This document shows, piece by piece, positions 36,501 to 49,800 of a stretch of DNA of 64,000 nucleotides. The number at the start of each line of letters is the position of its first letter. Positions within the stretch are counted from its first letter, which is position 1. This DNA is from Rhynchonema sp. JSB1_4. Taxonomy: Eukaryota > Nematoda > Chromadorea > Monhysterida > Xyalidae. The position numbers were made by a program, and so were the translations under genes. The notes beneath the pieces were generated by a model. That model made no database searches and had not been told where the DNA came from. It was given only the letters and a program-made list of their open reading frames with translations. The DNA lies in NCBI GenBank assembly GCA_030248065.1, contig JASAMV010002234.1, positions 1 through 64,000 on the forward strand, in the 5' to 3' direction.

Positions 36501-36833
36501 CACGTGTTACTCGACCTTCAACTCATTTGGGGTTTCTGCACCGCTCGTTTCAAGTTGTGAGAAAATTCACTTTTCTCTGGAACGAAAAGTCCCTCTACCA
36601 AGAGATAGCGAATCTCCAAGGAGCTGAACACTTGTGCGTGATATGTGCTGCCACAGTGCTTTCCAGCGATGTATAACACTGTGCTCTGCTGCCCTTCCTT
36701 CGGTTGTGTCCCGAGCCCTTTAATTTCAGGGTTGGTCGGAAACAACGTTGTGCCGAACAGCAACCGTTTTCTCAGTCTTCTCAACACATTTCTTGATAAA
36801 ACCGGCCTGCAGCAGTTTGGTGGCATCGGCTGA
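32177..36833 (+). CDS. Secreted EB-module/lustrin-type Cys-rich protein, gene 2
   Basis: Tandem paralogue of gene 1. Exons: 32177-32267, 32385-32543, 32807-32920, 33210-33335, 33653-33937, 34162-34490, 34784-34904 and 36730-36833. Phases agree; 442 residues. The module order is the same: a hydrophobic leader (IAVVFVSHLLAFADS), EB (INEECDYDIDCGAFGTYCHP), CAEPLFCREGRCQC, CSRHTDCNRPFMACVKNQCQC, lustrin-like CPHGQFC…GHCCRATC and FSVCCKRPC, CDASSTMKCGSHGLCECK, CPPGSGCYRGRCVCRCGY and a Thr/Pro linker. The end is short (GLQQFGGIG), with ATTAAA directly after the stop. The last intron (34905-36729) contains the 1667-bp foldback element. If splicing used 34934-35052 instead, the stop codon would lie in the element's TTAA target site. 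The MKRPRIDPP n-region before the leader is long for a signal peptide. Confidence 0.85.
33464..33558. repeat. (TA)n / poly-T low-complexity tract
   Basis: A TA dinucleotide run, then a long T run broken by one G, then TA again, inside intron 4 of EB gene 2. No element boundaries are visible. Confidence 0.9.
35053..36719. mobile_element. 1667-bp foldback element with TTAA target duplication
   Basis: It begins AGGGCTCGGGACA and ends TGTCCCGAGCCCT, with TTAA on each side (35049-35052 and 36720-36723). Terminal arms of about 440 bp match in inverse orientation, e.g. ATCTCTTGGTAGAGGGAC with GTCCCTCTACCAAGAGAT and AAAATAAGG with CCTTATTTT. Inner segments also pair (ATATATAAC near 35815 with GTTATATAT near 35965), so nearly the whole unit is palindromic about a centre near 35.88 kb. 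TTAA duplication is typical of piggyBac-type insertion. There is no transposase frame, so it is non-autonomous. Confidence 0.85.
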
Positions 36834-39800
36834 TATTAAACGTTTCGACAGAAACTGCGCTCAACAACTGTAATCACTTGTGATCTCTTCTTGTCTTCTG
36901 AGCTGCGTTTTTTTGAGTAAAACTGGTTTCTCTTGTCTATGTACTGTACTGTATACGTTGGAGTCCCACAGAGAATTTATTGAATTTTTTGGGGAAAAAA
37001 CTGGTGTTGAGTGCACCAAAGCGTACGACGCGAGATAACGGCTTGGCACAAATGTCAAGGTACGTATGTAGCGTACATACCATGAACGTACAAATGAGCA
37101 CACACAACAAGCAAGCAAGGCGTGCATCCGAGCTTTTTCTGACTTGGCCGCACGCTTGTTTTCCCCTAATATTTGCTTATCGTGTCGGCGCGTGTGTTTG
37201 TGCGCCCGATTCATTAATGGAATCCAAATGCCACACCCTCAGAGTCGGTCGCCGGAGTTTTCAAGTTATGTACCCCGTGGTGACTTATACACCGTGTGAG
37301 CATGTACAGGTTAGCGGGCTAAGCATTCAATTTCTTTGAGCAATGAGTTTTGTCCAACCGCAGCACACCCACACGTCCACATAGTGAGGATATACATATA
37401 TAAGTACAGTACAAATAGGAGCGCGCTGCTCCGTGGAGACACCAGTCGTGGGAAACAATGAGAGTCACAGCGTAAAATTCATAAGCTCCGGGTCGCCCAT
37501 GTGGACCAGATGTGGTACAGTTTGGCAGCGACTGGTGTACGCTTTGACTGCGACGGATGCGCACACGCAATACAAACACACACGTGCGAGTATACACTTA
37601 TTGATTACCTTTGGTCCCCGAGAGGACCGACTTATAGGTCCTGGTGGTGGCTATCCAGTAGTGAGCGTGAGAGAGGATCAATCCATTTTCAGTTTTTAAC
37701 GTTCAGCCCACCACCACATGCGTACACACAGATTAGGTGGTACGGTTACCGCTGTCGACCAAAAAAGGCGACGAGCATTCTTTGCCTATGCAAGCTTTTG
37801 AGTGTCGTGCATTAACCAACGCGCAGTCAGTCACCAGACGTTAACAACAAAACAAGTATAGGTAGAGAGTAGATAGAGTACGGCCATCCGAATAACCAGT
37901 AGGTAGTTTGTTGCGTGCGTGTGGCACTAAGCTGGCTGCTAAGCAGCAAAACACTCACATTGCACGTCTACTGCTGAATAACGTGAAGCCAGGTAGACAT
38001 AGGCATTACTGAATGCAGCTGAACGTCTCAAACTCATTCAAAGCGCCACTCTCCAAACGCAGAGGCGAATAAGAGCATAATACTTGTCTTGGAAGAACCT
38101 TCGAGGGCCACAGGTGTGCCATTTCATATATCAGCCTGTTTTTGTTCCCTGCTAAGTACAATTCACGCCAACCTCGATTCCGCAAGCGTTCCAGCAGTGG
38201 TGGATCCAGCTTTTGGCCAAGGGGGGCCAAATTCCAAAGCCATTTTTTTATCTAGTGAATGTTTCATTTTTTCAAAAATCGTTGTTATTTATAATTGGGC
38301 GATCTTAAGCCAAATACCACACTAAATGTGAGCATGCGCACGAAAATTATGCACTTTTTGTACGCGCGAAGCCAAATCTTTTCCTCTTTCCCCCCGAAAC
38401 GGTAGTCCCTTCAGGGGCACTTTGACCGAAAGGGGGCTGGGCTCCTGTGGCTCCCTGGATCCGCTAGTGCGCTCCAGTGTTATGTGGTATCATTAAGCAG
38501 AGACTGACTGCCAGGCATAACCTAATAACCACTCGTATGAATACCATATCGAATCTCTCGTCTGCATCTTAGCAGTAGCAACAGCATTATAGTCAACGGC
38601 GGCGCCAAATCCAAACAAACATGTTTTTTCGGCCGCTCTCGTCCCCAGTAGTCGCTTGGGGTCACATTAGTTTGCCGGCGTCCGACATGCGCGCACGCAA
38701 ACTCAGTGACTGCATGTCGCGGTTGCTTGCCCAATGGTTTTGCCGGTGCGTTGGCTTTGTTTCCTGTTTGGTCTTGTATGTATGCAGCTTTGCGGCACCG
38801 CAACTTTGTGTGATAGGAGGACTCTACCAGCAGCCACTGCCAACAGTAACACAAAACAATCACAATTTCTACTTTTCATTGTACTTTCTCTTGCAAACTA
38901 GACCACTACTGTCTTGCAAAGTTTCCATCTTGATTGATTTGAAGGAATGAATCCCCGAGATTGGACCTGGCGGAATGATATGCGTAGGTTGTGATTGTTA
39001 TGAACGATAAACTGCCCCGGATGACAAATCCAAAAAGGTTTAAGTACTCCTATGCATGTAAATTTAATTGTTTGAATGTGCCGTATCATAAAATTTCTGT
39101 CATAAATCAACTCATATACGCTGGTACAGTACAGTTTTCTTAGGACATGGGTACAATACGCAAACAAACAGACTACTTGTACTGCATTGTTTTGCAAATT
39201 GTTTGCGCTTGACTCTATGGCTTGTGAGAAGTGTCAAACGTTATCCTTTACGCTTCGCCAACAACAAACCACACAACGTACTTGCGTGCCGGCCTATTGT
39301 GCCACATGCACATTGGCAACAGCTTTTGCAAGTCAGAGCAGGCGCCGGGCAGCTTCGCCCATTTTTTGATTTTCTCATTCGCCAGCAATTTTTTGTAACC
39401 GCTGCTGTGCTGACGGACCAGTCCACATATAGACAGAGCCAGAGACAGCGGCGACGAGCGACAGGCAGCTGGAGCGACACCGGAACCCACGCGCGCCGCA
39501 CACTTCCGTTCTCGGTGTTTTATTGTGTTCATTGCAGCACGCGCGCGTCGTTGTGTCGGTGGTTTGTTTGCGGCTGCGTGGTGCATCTTCGGACAACTCG
39601 CAGCTACCAAGTTTAAACGCGTTTGAGGCACAAGGCACGCAATACTGCAGTAGATACCACACGTTGTTGTTGTGGTTTACAGTACAATCTCATCCACCAA
39701 ACAGCCAAACGACGTGACCTGACGTCAAACGCGGCATCCGTGAAGCCCAGTTCAATTGCAGAAAGTTGCAAGCTCAACTGGACTTGTCAATACGGACGCG

Positions 39801-40866
39801 CCGTCGGATGTTGCAAAAAATGTGTGTCCGTATGAACTGTGTACATGTCTCTCTCATGTTCAGTGGGTCAGAATATCCGCTATCTGTGCACAGTACAACA
39901 CTCTGTATCTGTTGCAGAACACTTTTGGGCTCGTTAGATTTCTCAATACGTAAAGTGCACGCCATGTCCTGGTCTTTGGAGCGATATTTATGGTCCGGAT
40001 TGTTCGGCTTCTTCGGGCAATTTTTTATTCCAGAGCACTAGTTTCAGGCACGGGAGGCACACAATTTTGTGCTCACTTCATCCCATGCCAGGCCGTGTCC
40101 AAAATAGACCCAGGCCAATTCGCGTTGCGCCACATTGCTCATGCGAGGGCGGAGCGCGGCATACACAGGAAATTACTGAACGTAATCTAGACTTAAACTT
40201 ACCAACTTCGGTATTTTAGGGCACATCGAGGAAATACAATCTTTCAATAGTCATGAAACCTTAGGTACATTATGTTTTCCATACGTCATTGTCAATGTAG
40301 TACGCTAACATTTTCAATCATGATAAACCCCCGTACACCAGCACCATTGTATTATCGCCGGTTGCAGTCATTTATTTCCTGTGTGGATAGTGGCTATAGT
40401 ACAATGTTGGTATAATAGTATAACTCTGAGAAAGTTGTCGAAGAAAGAATGGGAGACTCGGCACCGCTTTTACAATTTAGGCACTATATTCTACGTTTGG
40501 CATACGCGTCCAGCCAATTGGTAACCAGGTCAGGTGCATGCTTTTTTCCTTTCAGCTTTTTTGGTAAGTCTACATAAATGGGTGGGTACTGTACAAGAAA
40601 ATATACCGCTGTGCCTCATAGCAGCTGCATATTGAATCGTAGTGGAGGTCGGATATGGAATACACACATAAGCTTGTCTTACTTGTTCCCTGCATAAGGT
40701 GGCTTACCACGGAAACAACTTTGCTTTTCAGAGATCTTTGCAGAAGTAAGAAAGACGAGAAGCGATATTATCTCATCATACCCGCTGACGCCAAATAAAT
40801 TGGAACAAAATCACTTATTAAATCTGGTGCCCAAACAGAAACCAGTCAACCGATAGACCCGTATCG
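36834..40866. other. Intergenic region upstream of ELKS, no gene seen
   Basis: About 4 kb with no supported coding exon. It holds one hAT-like MITE (38195-38469) and should contain the ELKS promoter and perhaps 5' untranslated exons, which I cannot place. Confidence 0.55.
38195..38469. mobile_element. hAT-like MITE
   Basis: The left end CAGTGGTGGATCCAGC and the right end, inverse of CACTAGCGGATCCAGG, follow the common hAT MITE end pattern CAGTGGCGGATCCAG. Flanks CGTTCCAG (38187-38194) and CGCTCCAG (38470-38477) are an 8-bp duplication with one change. Length is 275 bp; non-coding. Confidence 0.8.
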
Positions 40867-43800
40867 ATGCTTAATGGCGACGCATCCGGTGATTATCTGG
40901 CAATTAACGACGCCGATGCTACCGCGCAGCCAGGTTTTGTTGATGCGTCGACCGCAGCATTCCAAACACAGAACGGTGCATCGTTGCTGAAACAGTTACT
41001 CAACGCAGGTGATCGCGAGGGGTTCCCATCTTTCTTGTCCAGCGAGTGTAAAGGTAAACCACACCAACACGAGCCCGATTTCGAAGTTGGTGTGTGTTCA
41101 AAACGAAAAGAAAGAGAAAATCATCATGCTCCAGTTTGTATTCTTCAACGTGTAACATTTCCCAAATCAGCAGCCACGTATGAATGTTTCACTATTCTGC
41201 CAGCTGCGAAATTGGGCTCGTGTTGGCGTGGTTTGCCTTTATGTTTGGTACATATGTCTCTTGTAAACACACACTCGCACACACTTAATGCCGCTTTCAC
41301 TTTTTCACCGATTTAGTTCTATAGTTTAGTTGAGTTTAGTTACATACAGTGGGCCACTTGACTATGGTGCACTCAACTCTTACGCAGCTTCTACAAGCTT
41401 GAATGAACAAACATGTACATAAATGCATGGTTTGGCAAGGGTTCTCCAGTATACACACGTATACGACACGTCATTTCAAGAAGACTAAGACACTTGCAGA
41501 AAAACTACACAACGCAAACGTTTTTAGTTGACAACATAATGCGTGATGGAGTAGCCACTAGAAAACTTCCAAGCAGCTGGTTGGTTACCCATCATGAATG
41601 GGAGCTAAAATGTTGCAAGCACAATGCACAATACCGTCAACAATACAGGCTTATATTACAGTGGTCAACTCACATTGTAGTGCCGTCAACACATCCCGAA
41701 TGCCATCTGTATTACTCGAGCTCACTCGGGGCTGCTGTGAGTTGACAAAGTGATTTGACCACTTCAGTTGACCACTGTAATATTAGCCCTGTACCACATG
41801 TACAGTACATTAGCCGCGGATAAACACAAAAGGACTGCTGAAAATAAGGATTCAAGCACTTGGTACTGCGTTTGCGCAAGAATAAATAATCAAGCGAAGC
41901 AAGTGTTAACAAAGCGCACTTCTTTTTCCTTGTCCACCCGTCACGAAGTTTGGCCCCTCCGGCACCAGATGCACTTATATACGCGTACCAAAGAATGTGC
42001 GCACATGAATATGCGCGTGTACGCATGTGCTGAGATGCGCTAAATACGTTTGGAACAGTCGTCATGCAGTAGCGAAATAAGTGGAGTGAGTGAAGTCTTG
42101 CTTTTTGCCACCTAGGGCCAGACGACTCGCTAAATAGTACGTTGCGCAAATAACGGACACACAGACAGACCCGTTATTACTTGAGCCACTGAACATAACA
42201 GTTGGTCTGCGTGAGCATGCGTGTTGCTCAGCTTGTTTTATGTGCATTGCCGCAGTCAGACGATCGGCTGCGAAACGGCGTCGACGAAAACAAACATACA
42301 CACAACGGAACCGGACTCTTCCAGAACCATTTTCGGTTGTTCAACTGGCAAACGATAAGTAAAGCATGTCGTTTTTGGACGGCAATATCCTTCCCGAGTT
42401 CAGCATGACGATAACAGTTGGACAACAGAGGTCCGTTATGCGTTGTGTTGCGCGCGTTTCATTTGCATCCTGAGACGTTTTGTTTCGTTACGCAGTCAGA
42501 GCACGAGCACGCTCCCATCTCAAGTACACATGATGTGTGCAGGGCTGTATGTATCCGCATTCTGGGCTGACATTGAGATCGCCCCTTTGGAAGCGTATAA
42601 ACACGCACCAGCACCACTTACTGACACTTGCCGCGCCGTCATGCGAGTCAACAAGAGAGAGAGACGGGCGATACAAAGTTGTATCTAAGTAGTGGACACG
42701 GTTTAGTGGTGGTCGCCATCAAGCCATGTCATGGGAGCAAGCGCTCGCACGCAAGCGACCCGCAAACCAAACTGCACGCCAAAACGACAAGCGCGTTAAA
42801 AACCGTTTAGATATGACGCCCGCAACACGCTGTCATGAGAGTCGTAGATGGTGGCAAATTTGTAGTACTCGACACACATTCCGACTTACTATTTGTATGT
42901 GGCCATATGGACCATGTACACATACGCATGTAGGTCTCATCTCCAGATGTATATAAACTAACATACATCCGCATTCCACTCGCGTCAAGTGTGACTTTCA
43001 TACCAGTTCCTTTTCACTCAGTTCTCTTGCCAACGTTTTGTACACATCTGCCATTTCCCAACTTTACAGGCAACCACCTGTCGTTGTCGAATCCATCGAG
43101 CGTACGCGGTTCACCGATTCATCGACACCGACCGGCCAGTAATCCTCCGCCGATCACGATGAGTTCGCTATTCTCGCCGACATCGCATCGAAGATCAGTG
43201 CCGATGAGCATACCACACAGGTTACATTACTTACTACATCTGTATTGTTATGGAATGCAGGCATTTCATGTTACACGTACATATACTCCGCTTTGAAACT
43301 AATCGTTCGGAGATAATCGTTTTCGTTTCATGAGTAACAGACACAGCATCAAGAGCGATCATCAAGATTGACAACATCACTTCAGTTTGCCTGTCTTGAA
43401 GTTGATTTTGACACCAACAATACGAAATCTTGCAGGAGCAGCGACCCGTTCTCGCAGTCGTACTCGGCGAGTGCCGGCGGCGCATTCGGTCCGCCACATC
43501 ACGATCAGCGTCACTACCAACCACCACAGCAACAATCGGCCAGTCTACCGGCGACCAGCTGGGGCGGATTCGGCAACACCGGTGCACCGCGCGTCGTCAC
43601 CAGTCATTCGACCTACTACGCCAGTGAGGCGTCGCCGAGTCGCGACATGCACGCCGCTGCACGACGTTCGCAAAGTGGGGGACTGCTCAGGCCGGCACTG
43701 CAAAGGTGCGTCCACTGTTTTTTTGACATTGTGCTTCTCTTCTATTTTTGAAGCATCTGCCAGTAAGGATGTTCACAAAGCATTTTCGTCTCTGACGGAG

Positions 43801-46800
43801 GCTCTAAGTGCCCAGGTCGTTACGGCCGAAGCAACAAATTTATGCAGATCTTAAAGCACGCATTGTATTTACGACCTTTTACGATCGATTTACGATCCTT
43901 CATTGTTTTTGTGCGTTGCTGCAGCCTTCAGAGCAAGCCGAAGACAGCGGACTAACATGATCTCACAGCAGCATGCTTAATGGTAACGCAGTCAACGCAG
44001 CACTGGAAGCATATTTTCAGCTTCTTAACGGTAAAAATTTCATACATGTAAAGGAATGTAAAACCAGAACCATCAGCGCAAAAGAATGTATCACGTGTTG
44101 CGCAATATCTGACAACCACTACCACGCTATTCGATCAGTCATTCCTCGAATACGCTTTGTCTCACTCCGCACCCGCACGCAAAGAAAGCTGGCCAACATC
44201 AAAATAGAGATGCACTTTGTGGACACAACCGGCACTTTCAATTTTCGAACACGCCGCGCCGCAGAGTAAAACAAAAAGTCCCGAAAATTTATATGGTGCA
44301 TGAGACAAGTGTGTAGCATTAATATGGCTCAATTGTGCTTGCGACTGACGGCACTGTGGGTGACTGCCGATCAAAATAAGAATACACACTCACGTATGGC
44401 GTGGGCCATCGACAGCCTAGCTAGGCACTGCCGCGGAACTAAACTTGTTTGCATCGTCGTTTTTTTCGTGGTTGAGTTCAGATGGTTCGATAAAATACCA
44501 CTAATACTCCGAAACTTGATCATGCGAACGTGTCCAGTAGAGAGGCAGCCGGACACAGTATGAGTGCGCGCGTCAAAAAAGGCCACATTCAAGTGGCGCG
44601 CGAGTTGAACTCTGTGCAGCCTGCAGCGTACCATATGCGTACGCGCACTGCAATGGTATTTCGATCAAATTTATTGGAGTGTTGGTTTGTGTAGCTGAAA
44701 AAGTGCATGGTTGAGTGCTAGTCCAAGACTCAATCTTCTCCTTGGTACACACGCACACGCGCCGCCAACCCGTCACATCCCAAAGTTAGACAATAACGCT
44801 GCACTTGAGCTGTGTGTATCTGTGACGCGATATCACGTCCGTGTGGCGGTTTTTTGACGGACCTACGTCCATGCATCCACTTATTATGTAACTTCTTCTG
44901 AGCTTAGCGACTCAACATTGTTTTATGTCCGAACTATAGGAACACCCGCTCGCAGGAGCCCCACGTCGGTTCGTTCAGTGGCTTAACACACATGGGGCAC
45001 TATCGAACATGCCACTCTATTTTGCTCTGGTACAGTGTTTTTTTGCGCTTGCGGCGCACTCTGTCAACTTAACATACACTTTTACGCACGTGGCGCAAAT
45101 GCGCCCGCATGCATTGTAAGCTTGCCTCAGGCGTTGGAAGATAGTGCTTGCCACACGTACAAAAAACAGTGGAACCTTAACGTCGATCAAATCATTGCAG
45201 TCAGCGTCGGCCGCTCTCAATCCCAAAGCGCAGAAGCTGGCTTTATACACCGCAATAGCGTTGTCATTAATCACAATTACAACAAAACAGATCTCACCCA
45301 GACCGCCTGCAACCATGTATACACAGGTCGACCAACAGAACTTTGGTTCCACATAGGGCACGCACCATATGTATACTGATATGTACATGTATGTCGCACT
45401 GTTCTGCTGGAAAACCAATTTGGTACTATACATACATATACTGTATGTTGTCGTTAGATATTTTATGGTCGAAACGAAGGCAAGGAAAAAATGATGATTT
45501 AGTTCTTGGTTCCACAGACGGCTTGACCGTAACATAGTATCAGTTACCCGTCTTATGCACTATGACGTGAAATGTTATCCTATTTTCGCAGACTTTTTTC
45601 TTCCTCAACGCAAAAATCGAGACCCATCCTGAACTGAGTTACGCGCGTTTGCTTGATTTCCCAGCAGCGCGCACATACACACTATCGGTTCAAAACGTAC
45701 AGTAGTTTGTTTGATGATCTGATTAGTGCCACCAGACTCAGAGTGGTGCGTTTATAAACGAATCTAAAAAATCCAGGAGCTTCAGCCCTCCCCTGCATTG
45801 CCAACCATTCCCTCTGCATATTGGCTGTGAAAATGTATGCAAGCAAGCACACTTGACTCATGGACGATCAGCTCTGTCTAAGCCACTGGGATAGGATTGA
45901 ATTTAGTGCGTGTTTCAAACTGACAGGTCTACTGGTGGACAGCAACGACAAACCATCATAGATCACGTTGCTTGCGCGTGCACGCTGCGCTTGTGATGTA
46001 CGATGCATGTCCATATTTTGCTTCCAGCAGCATTTTAGTAATGCTGATGACCATCCAGCGACGGCCCAACGACACATTTAACCAGTATTGTAGCTGACAA
46101 GCGAGCTCTTTGGTCCGTCCCGGCTTTTGCTTACCAGCAAGCCAATATACCACCAACTCACCTAGGCCCCACGTGCATACGTGTAAATATACTGGAGACG
46201 GATATCACCAAGCCTGCCAATTTCGCGCGCTCTAGCTTTCTATAGGTGCGCAGGGTAGCGTAACCTTACGTGCACGAGGGCAATATCTGCCCGTAGTGGT
46301 ATATGCTCTCAGCGGGAAAACGTGCCATCTATACATATGTCTAAGCTAGTCATATACCTTGCTATATTTGTGCATGGTTTCCAGCGGAGTCTCGCCTTTC
46401 ATCACCAGTCCAGTCGGACAGCAGCGGCACGTTTGTATTACCTATATATCTCCGTACCTATTACACTTGTATTGCGTGGCTTCAAACAGACCAGTACACG
46501 CGAGACTGTCAACAGCCAGCGCGCAAACGGCTTCATGACTCCGCTGCACTCTGCCAACCAGTACTACACAGTATACATGGCTATTAGCAGCTCTGCGCTC
46601 GCGCTGATGTCTCTGTGCCGCACGTGTACAAACGGCAATAAGTAGTCCATTCATGCAGCGACCAGGAGGCAACTGACCAGGCAAAAGGCGCTCATATTTG
46701 TAAAGCGTCCATTCCTGTTGGTCGCGTGCTATATATCCCATCCCACAATACCACTATACGTACATGAGTCACAGTGATCGCATTTTGTTTCAGCTCCAGC

Positions 46801-49800
46801 ATATTGCGACGAACACACTGTATAATACGACGTACGTCCAGCAACGTATGTATATAATGTTCCAGAGAGACTGACCACTGACGACGACAGTGTACATGCA
46901 CAGTCAGTGTTGTGACAGAGACGAAATTCAAGCGTCCGGCAATGGTAGCGTGCGCACATATGGCTGGCAGCAATTTGCTATCCGCTGATGCTACAAGTGT
47001 ACAAACATTGCGCCAATGAATGCGGCCAGTTTTACTATACGACGACGCGAGTGCAAATCCATTTAGTCACAACGACAACAGCGCCAGTCGAACATTGTGT
47101 CATCGTGTTCGATTCACAGCAGCACACACGAGCTTCGAACATGCATGACAACAGCGGCAATTGAGCGTGCCGACGTTCAGCACCAGCATTGACGATGGCC
47201 CTGTTGTCTTAAAGAACAGTGCTACGCAAACGCAATGTATTCGACAAGATTCTACAACGCGCATCCGTATCTGTACGTTTCTTGTACTCAATCTCAAACA
47301 TTGAGGTTACGCACATGTACATGCATGAATGCATGTTCATCCTACAATCACGACAGGGCTATGTCTTTGTTAGCAAGCCATTTTCCCAGTGAATAGACTA
47401 AATTCTGCTGATCTGACCTCTAATCTGCATGCAACGGATAGTTCATCTGCGCCGCATGTCGGTGCGAAGATTTATTGCCGTACCAATAATTGGAAAATTG
47501 CCGACGTACTACATTATCCTATACAATACACATGCATAAATGTAGGTATTATGTATGAATACTTCTCCGTTTGGACAGAGCGAAAGTGCAGAGCTCTTGC
47601 ACCACCACACATTTTATACAGTGTCGCGTTCGGCTCGCATAGACATTATTGATTGGCGGTCTGGGCCACGCACGGCCTCCAGCCGGCTGGCAGTTGCTGG
47701 CTTATATATAGGTGCATTCATGTGCCCCAGCCAAATATGCACGTTAGGTGTGCCGGCCTGGCCTACGCACACACGTACGTACGCTCACCGTAATAACGTA
47801 GTATGTACAGGTTTAGATAGCATACGCGCGCAAAGTAAATGGTGATATGATTCGGCAGGCATGGTTCTCGCGTGGTGTACGCGCACACGCCCATAGTACG
47901 CAGACGTGCTTGTAGCACGCCATTTCACGCGTCGAAAGAGGCCCGAATAATACACTAACTAAAGCAGAATACCATTGTCATGTTACGGGTGTATTGCACT
48001 CGGGCAAAAGCTCCGTCTGTTGGTCGCGAGTTTCATGTTTCGTAAAATAGAGCGCAATGGCATCACTTATTCAAACAGATTGTAGGCTCATTATATTTTC
48101 GATATAAACGTTTCGTAAGAACAACTCCGTAATTAGACGCCTTGATTTTGATTTGAATCATCATCAAGCATGAGCAACAAGTTGTCTGCTTTCGCTACAG
48201 GCAACATCGTTCGCTGGACGTGGCTGACATCTATGCGATGGATGGGTATGCCCCAGGGACGTCGTCGTACCTGCAGCCGGCTGGCACTACCGATTTCCCG
48301 GTGTATCCGACGACTTCCAGTTACGGCCAACAACTGCCACAACAATCCACGCATCCGCCACCGCCACCGCCGTTACACGCCATGCCGCCAACAATGGCTG
48401 GTCGATATGGACAACCGGCCACATCCGCGTTCGGCATGACGCCCTTCACGAGGTATGGGCGTATTACATCATGTTTATAAAACGTGCATGAATCGACACC
48501 TTGAATGTGACACACACTGCTTCCAAAAAAAATCTTGAACGCATTGCTTGCAGCGGCGCTCCGACATCTCAGCCTTTAAACGTGACAACTACGGGTCTTA
48601 CCGGCTACGGCGCGGGACCATTATCCGGTCCAGGCGCCTACGGTGGCACTGGTTTCAGGTAAGACGATTTTCGACTAAATGTGAGACATTTGTGATCCCA
48701 GTATTACCGATAATGATTTTGCAGTGCTGCGCCGTCACAACATGGTTGGCCTTCAACTAGTGTGCCAGCGATGCCATCGGGCAGCGGGGCGATGTCGGCC
48801 GCCCAATTCAATCGAGACCCGTATTCGATGCCGGTGCCGACGCTGCAACGCGAGTATGACATGCTACGGCGTGAATATGAAGCGGCCGTGCAGAAACTGA
48901 ACAGCACCATGAACTCTATAAAAACATTTTGGTCGCCAGAGTTGAAACGCGAGCGCGCCATGCGCAAGGACGAAATGCAGAAAATGCACCTTATGCAGGA
49001 TCAGCTGCGAATGGCCACTCAAGACAATCAGGTACGCAAACAATGTCGTGATGTGTAGAGGTTATGGGCTGTACTAATCGATGCTTAATTGTGGCTAAAA
49101 CAAAGAAGGCAGGTTGAGTGTGGTGTGGTATTGTGCGTATGTGGCTGTGTGAGTGTTTGCGTCCGCAAGGAAAATCGTAATTATGCCACATTGAACTGTA
49201 CTAGACAGGACCCGTGCCTACGGCCCGGCTACAGCGCCGCGCCCGTGCCGTGCCACCCCCCCCCCCGAAGACCCGTTAGCATACCCAAAGCTACCCGTGA
49301 AAATTGACCCGTCCGCACCTCCGAGGGAGGGGGCCACAAACACACATATACATACGTCTTCCTGTTTTAGTAGTATAGATGGTAGGTTCGATATTGCTGG
49401 AACGTAACAGGGAAACTTACGCAACACACTGTGGCATTAGTGCTTCAGTCTCAAAGCCAGCTGTCCATAAACGTGCAGGCGTATAGCATTTGTTGCTGCT
49501 GAGTGTGCATTTAGTCTTGTGCTTACTGTGAACATGAGTGTCAAGTCAAATATGGGCGTGCACTGTGATTAGATTAGTTGCTGGTTAGGTTGTACACAAT
49601 GGCGGTATCAAACTTGGTGATTCGATTGAATCTGCTAAAGTAAGTGTTTAAAAAATACAAGCGCGTGTGTTGTGTTCCATGTGATCAGCTGGCGCATGTT
49701 GCACAGCGTGTCATACAAAATACTGCGAAGTTTGGTCTCGCCCATTGTGTTTCAATGAGGTTCGCAAAGACAGACACTTCACTGACTGTTCGCTCATAAT

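Noticed and set aside
43976..44032. Second MLNG-starting exon for ELKS
   Set aside because: Its donor phase (1) does not fit the next exon (needs phase 2), and there is no other support.
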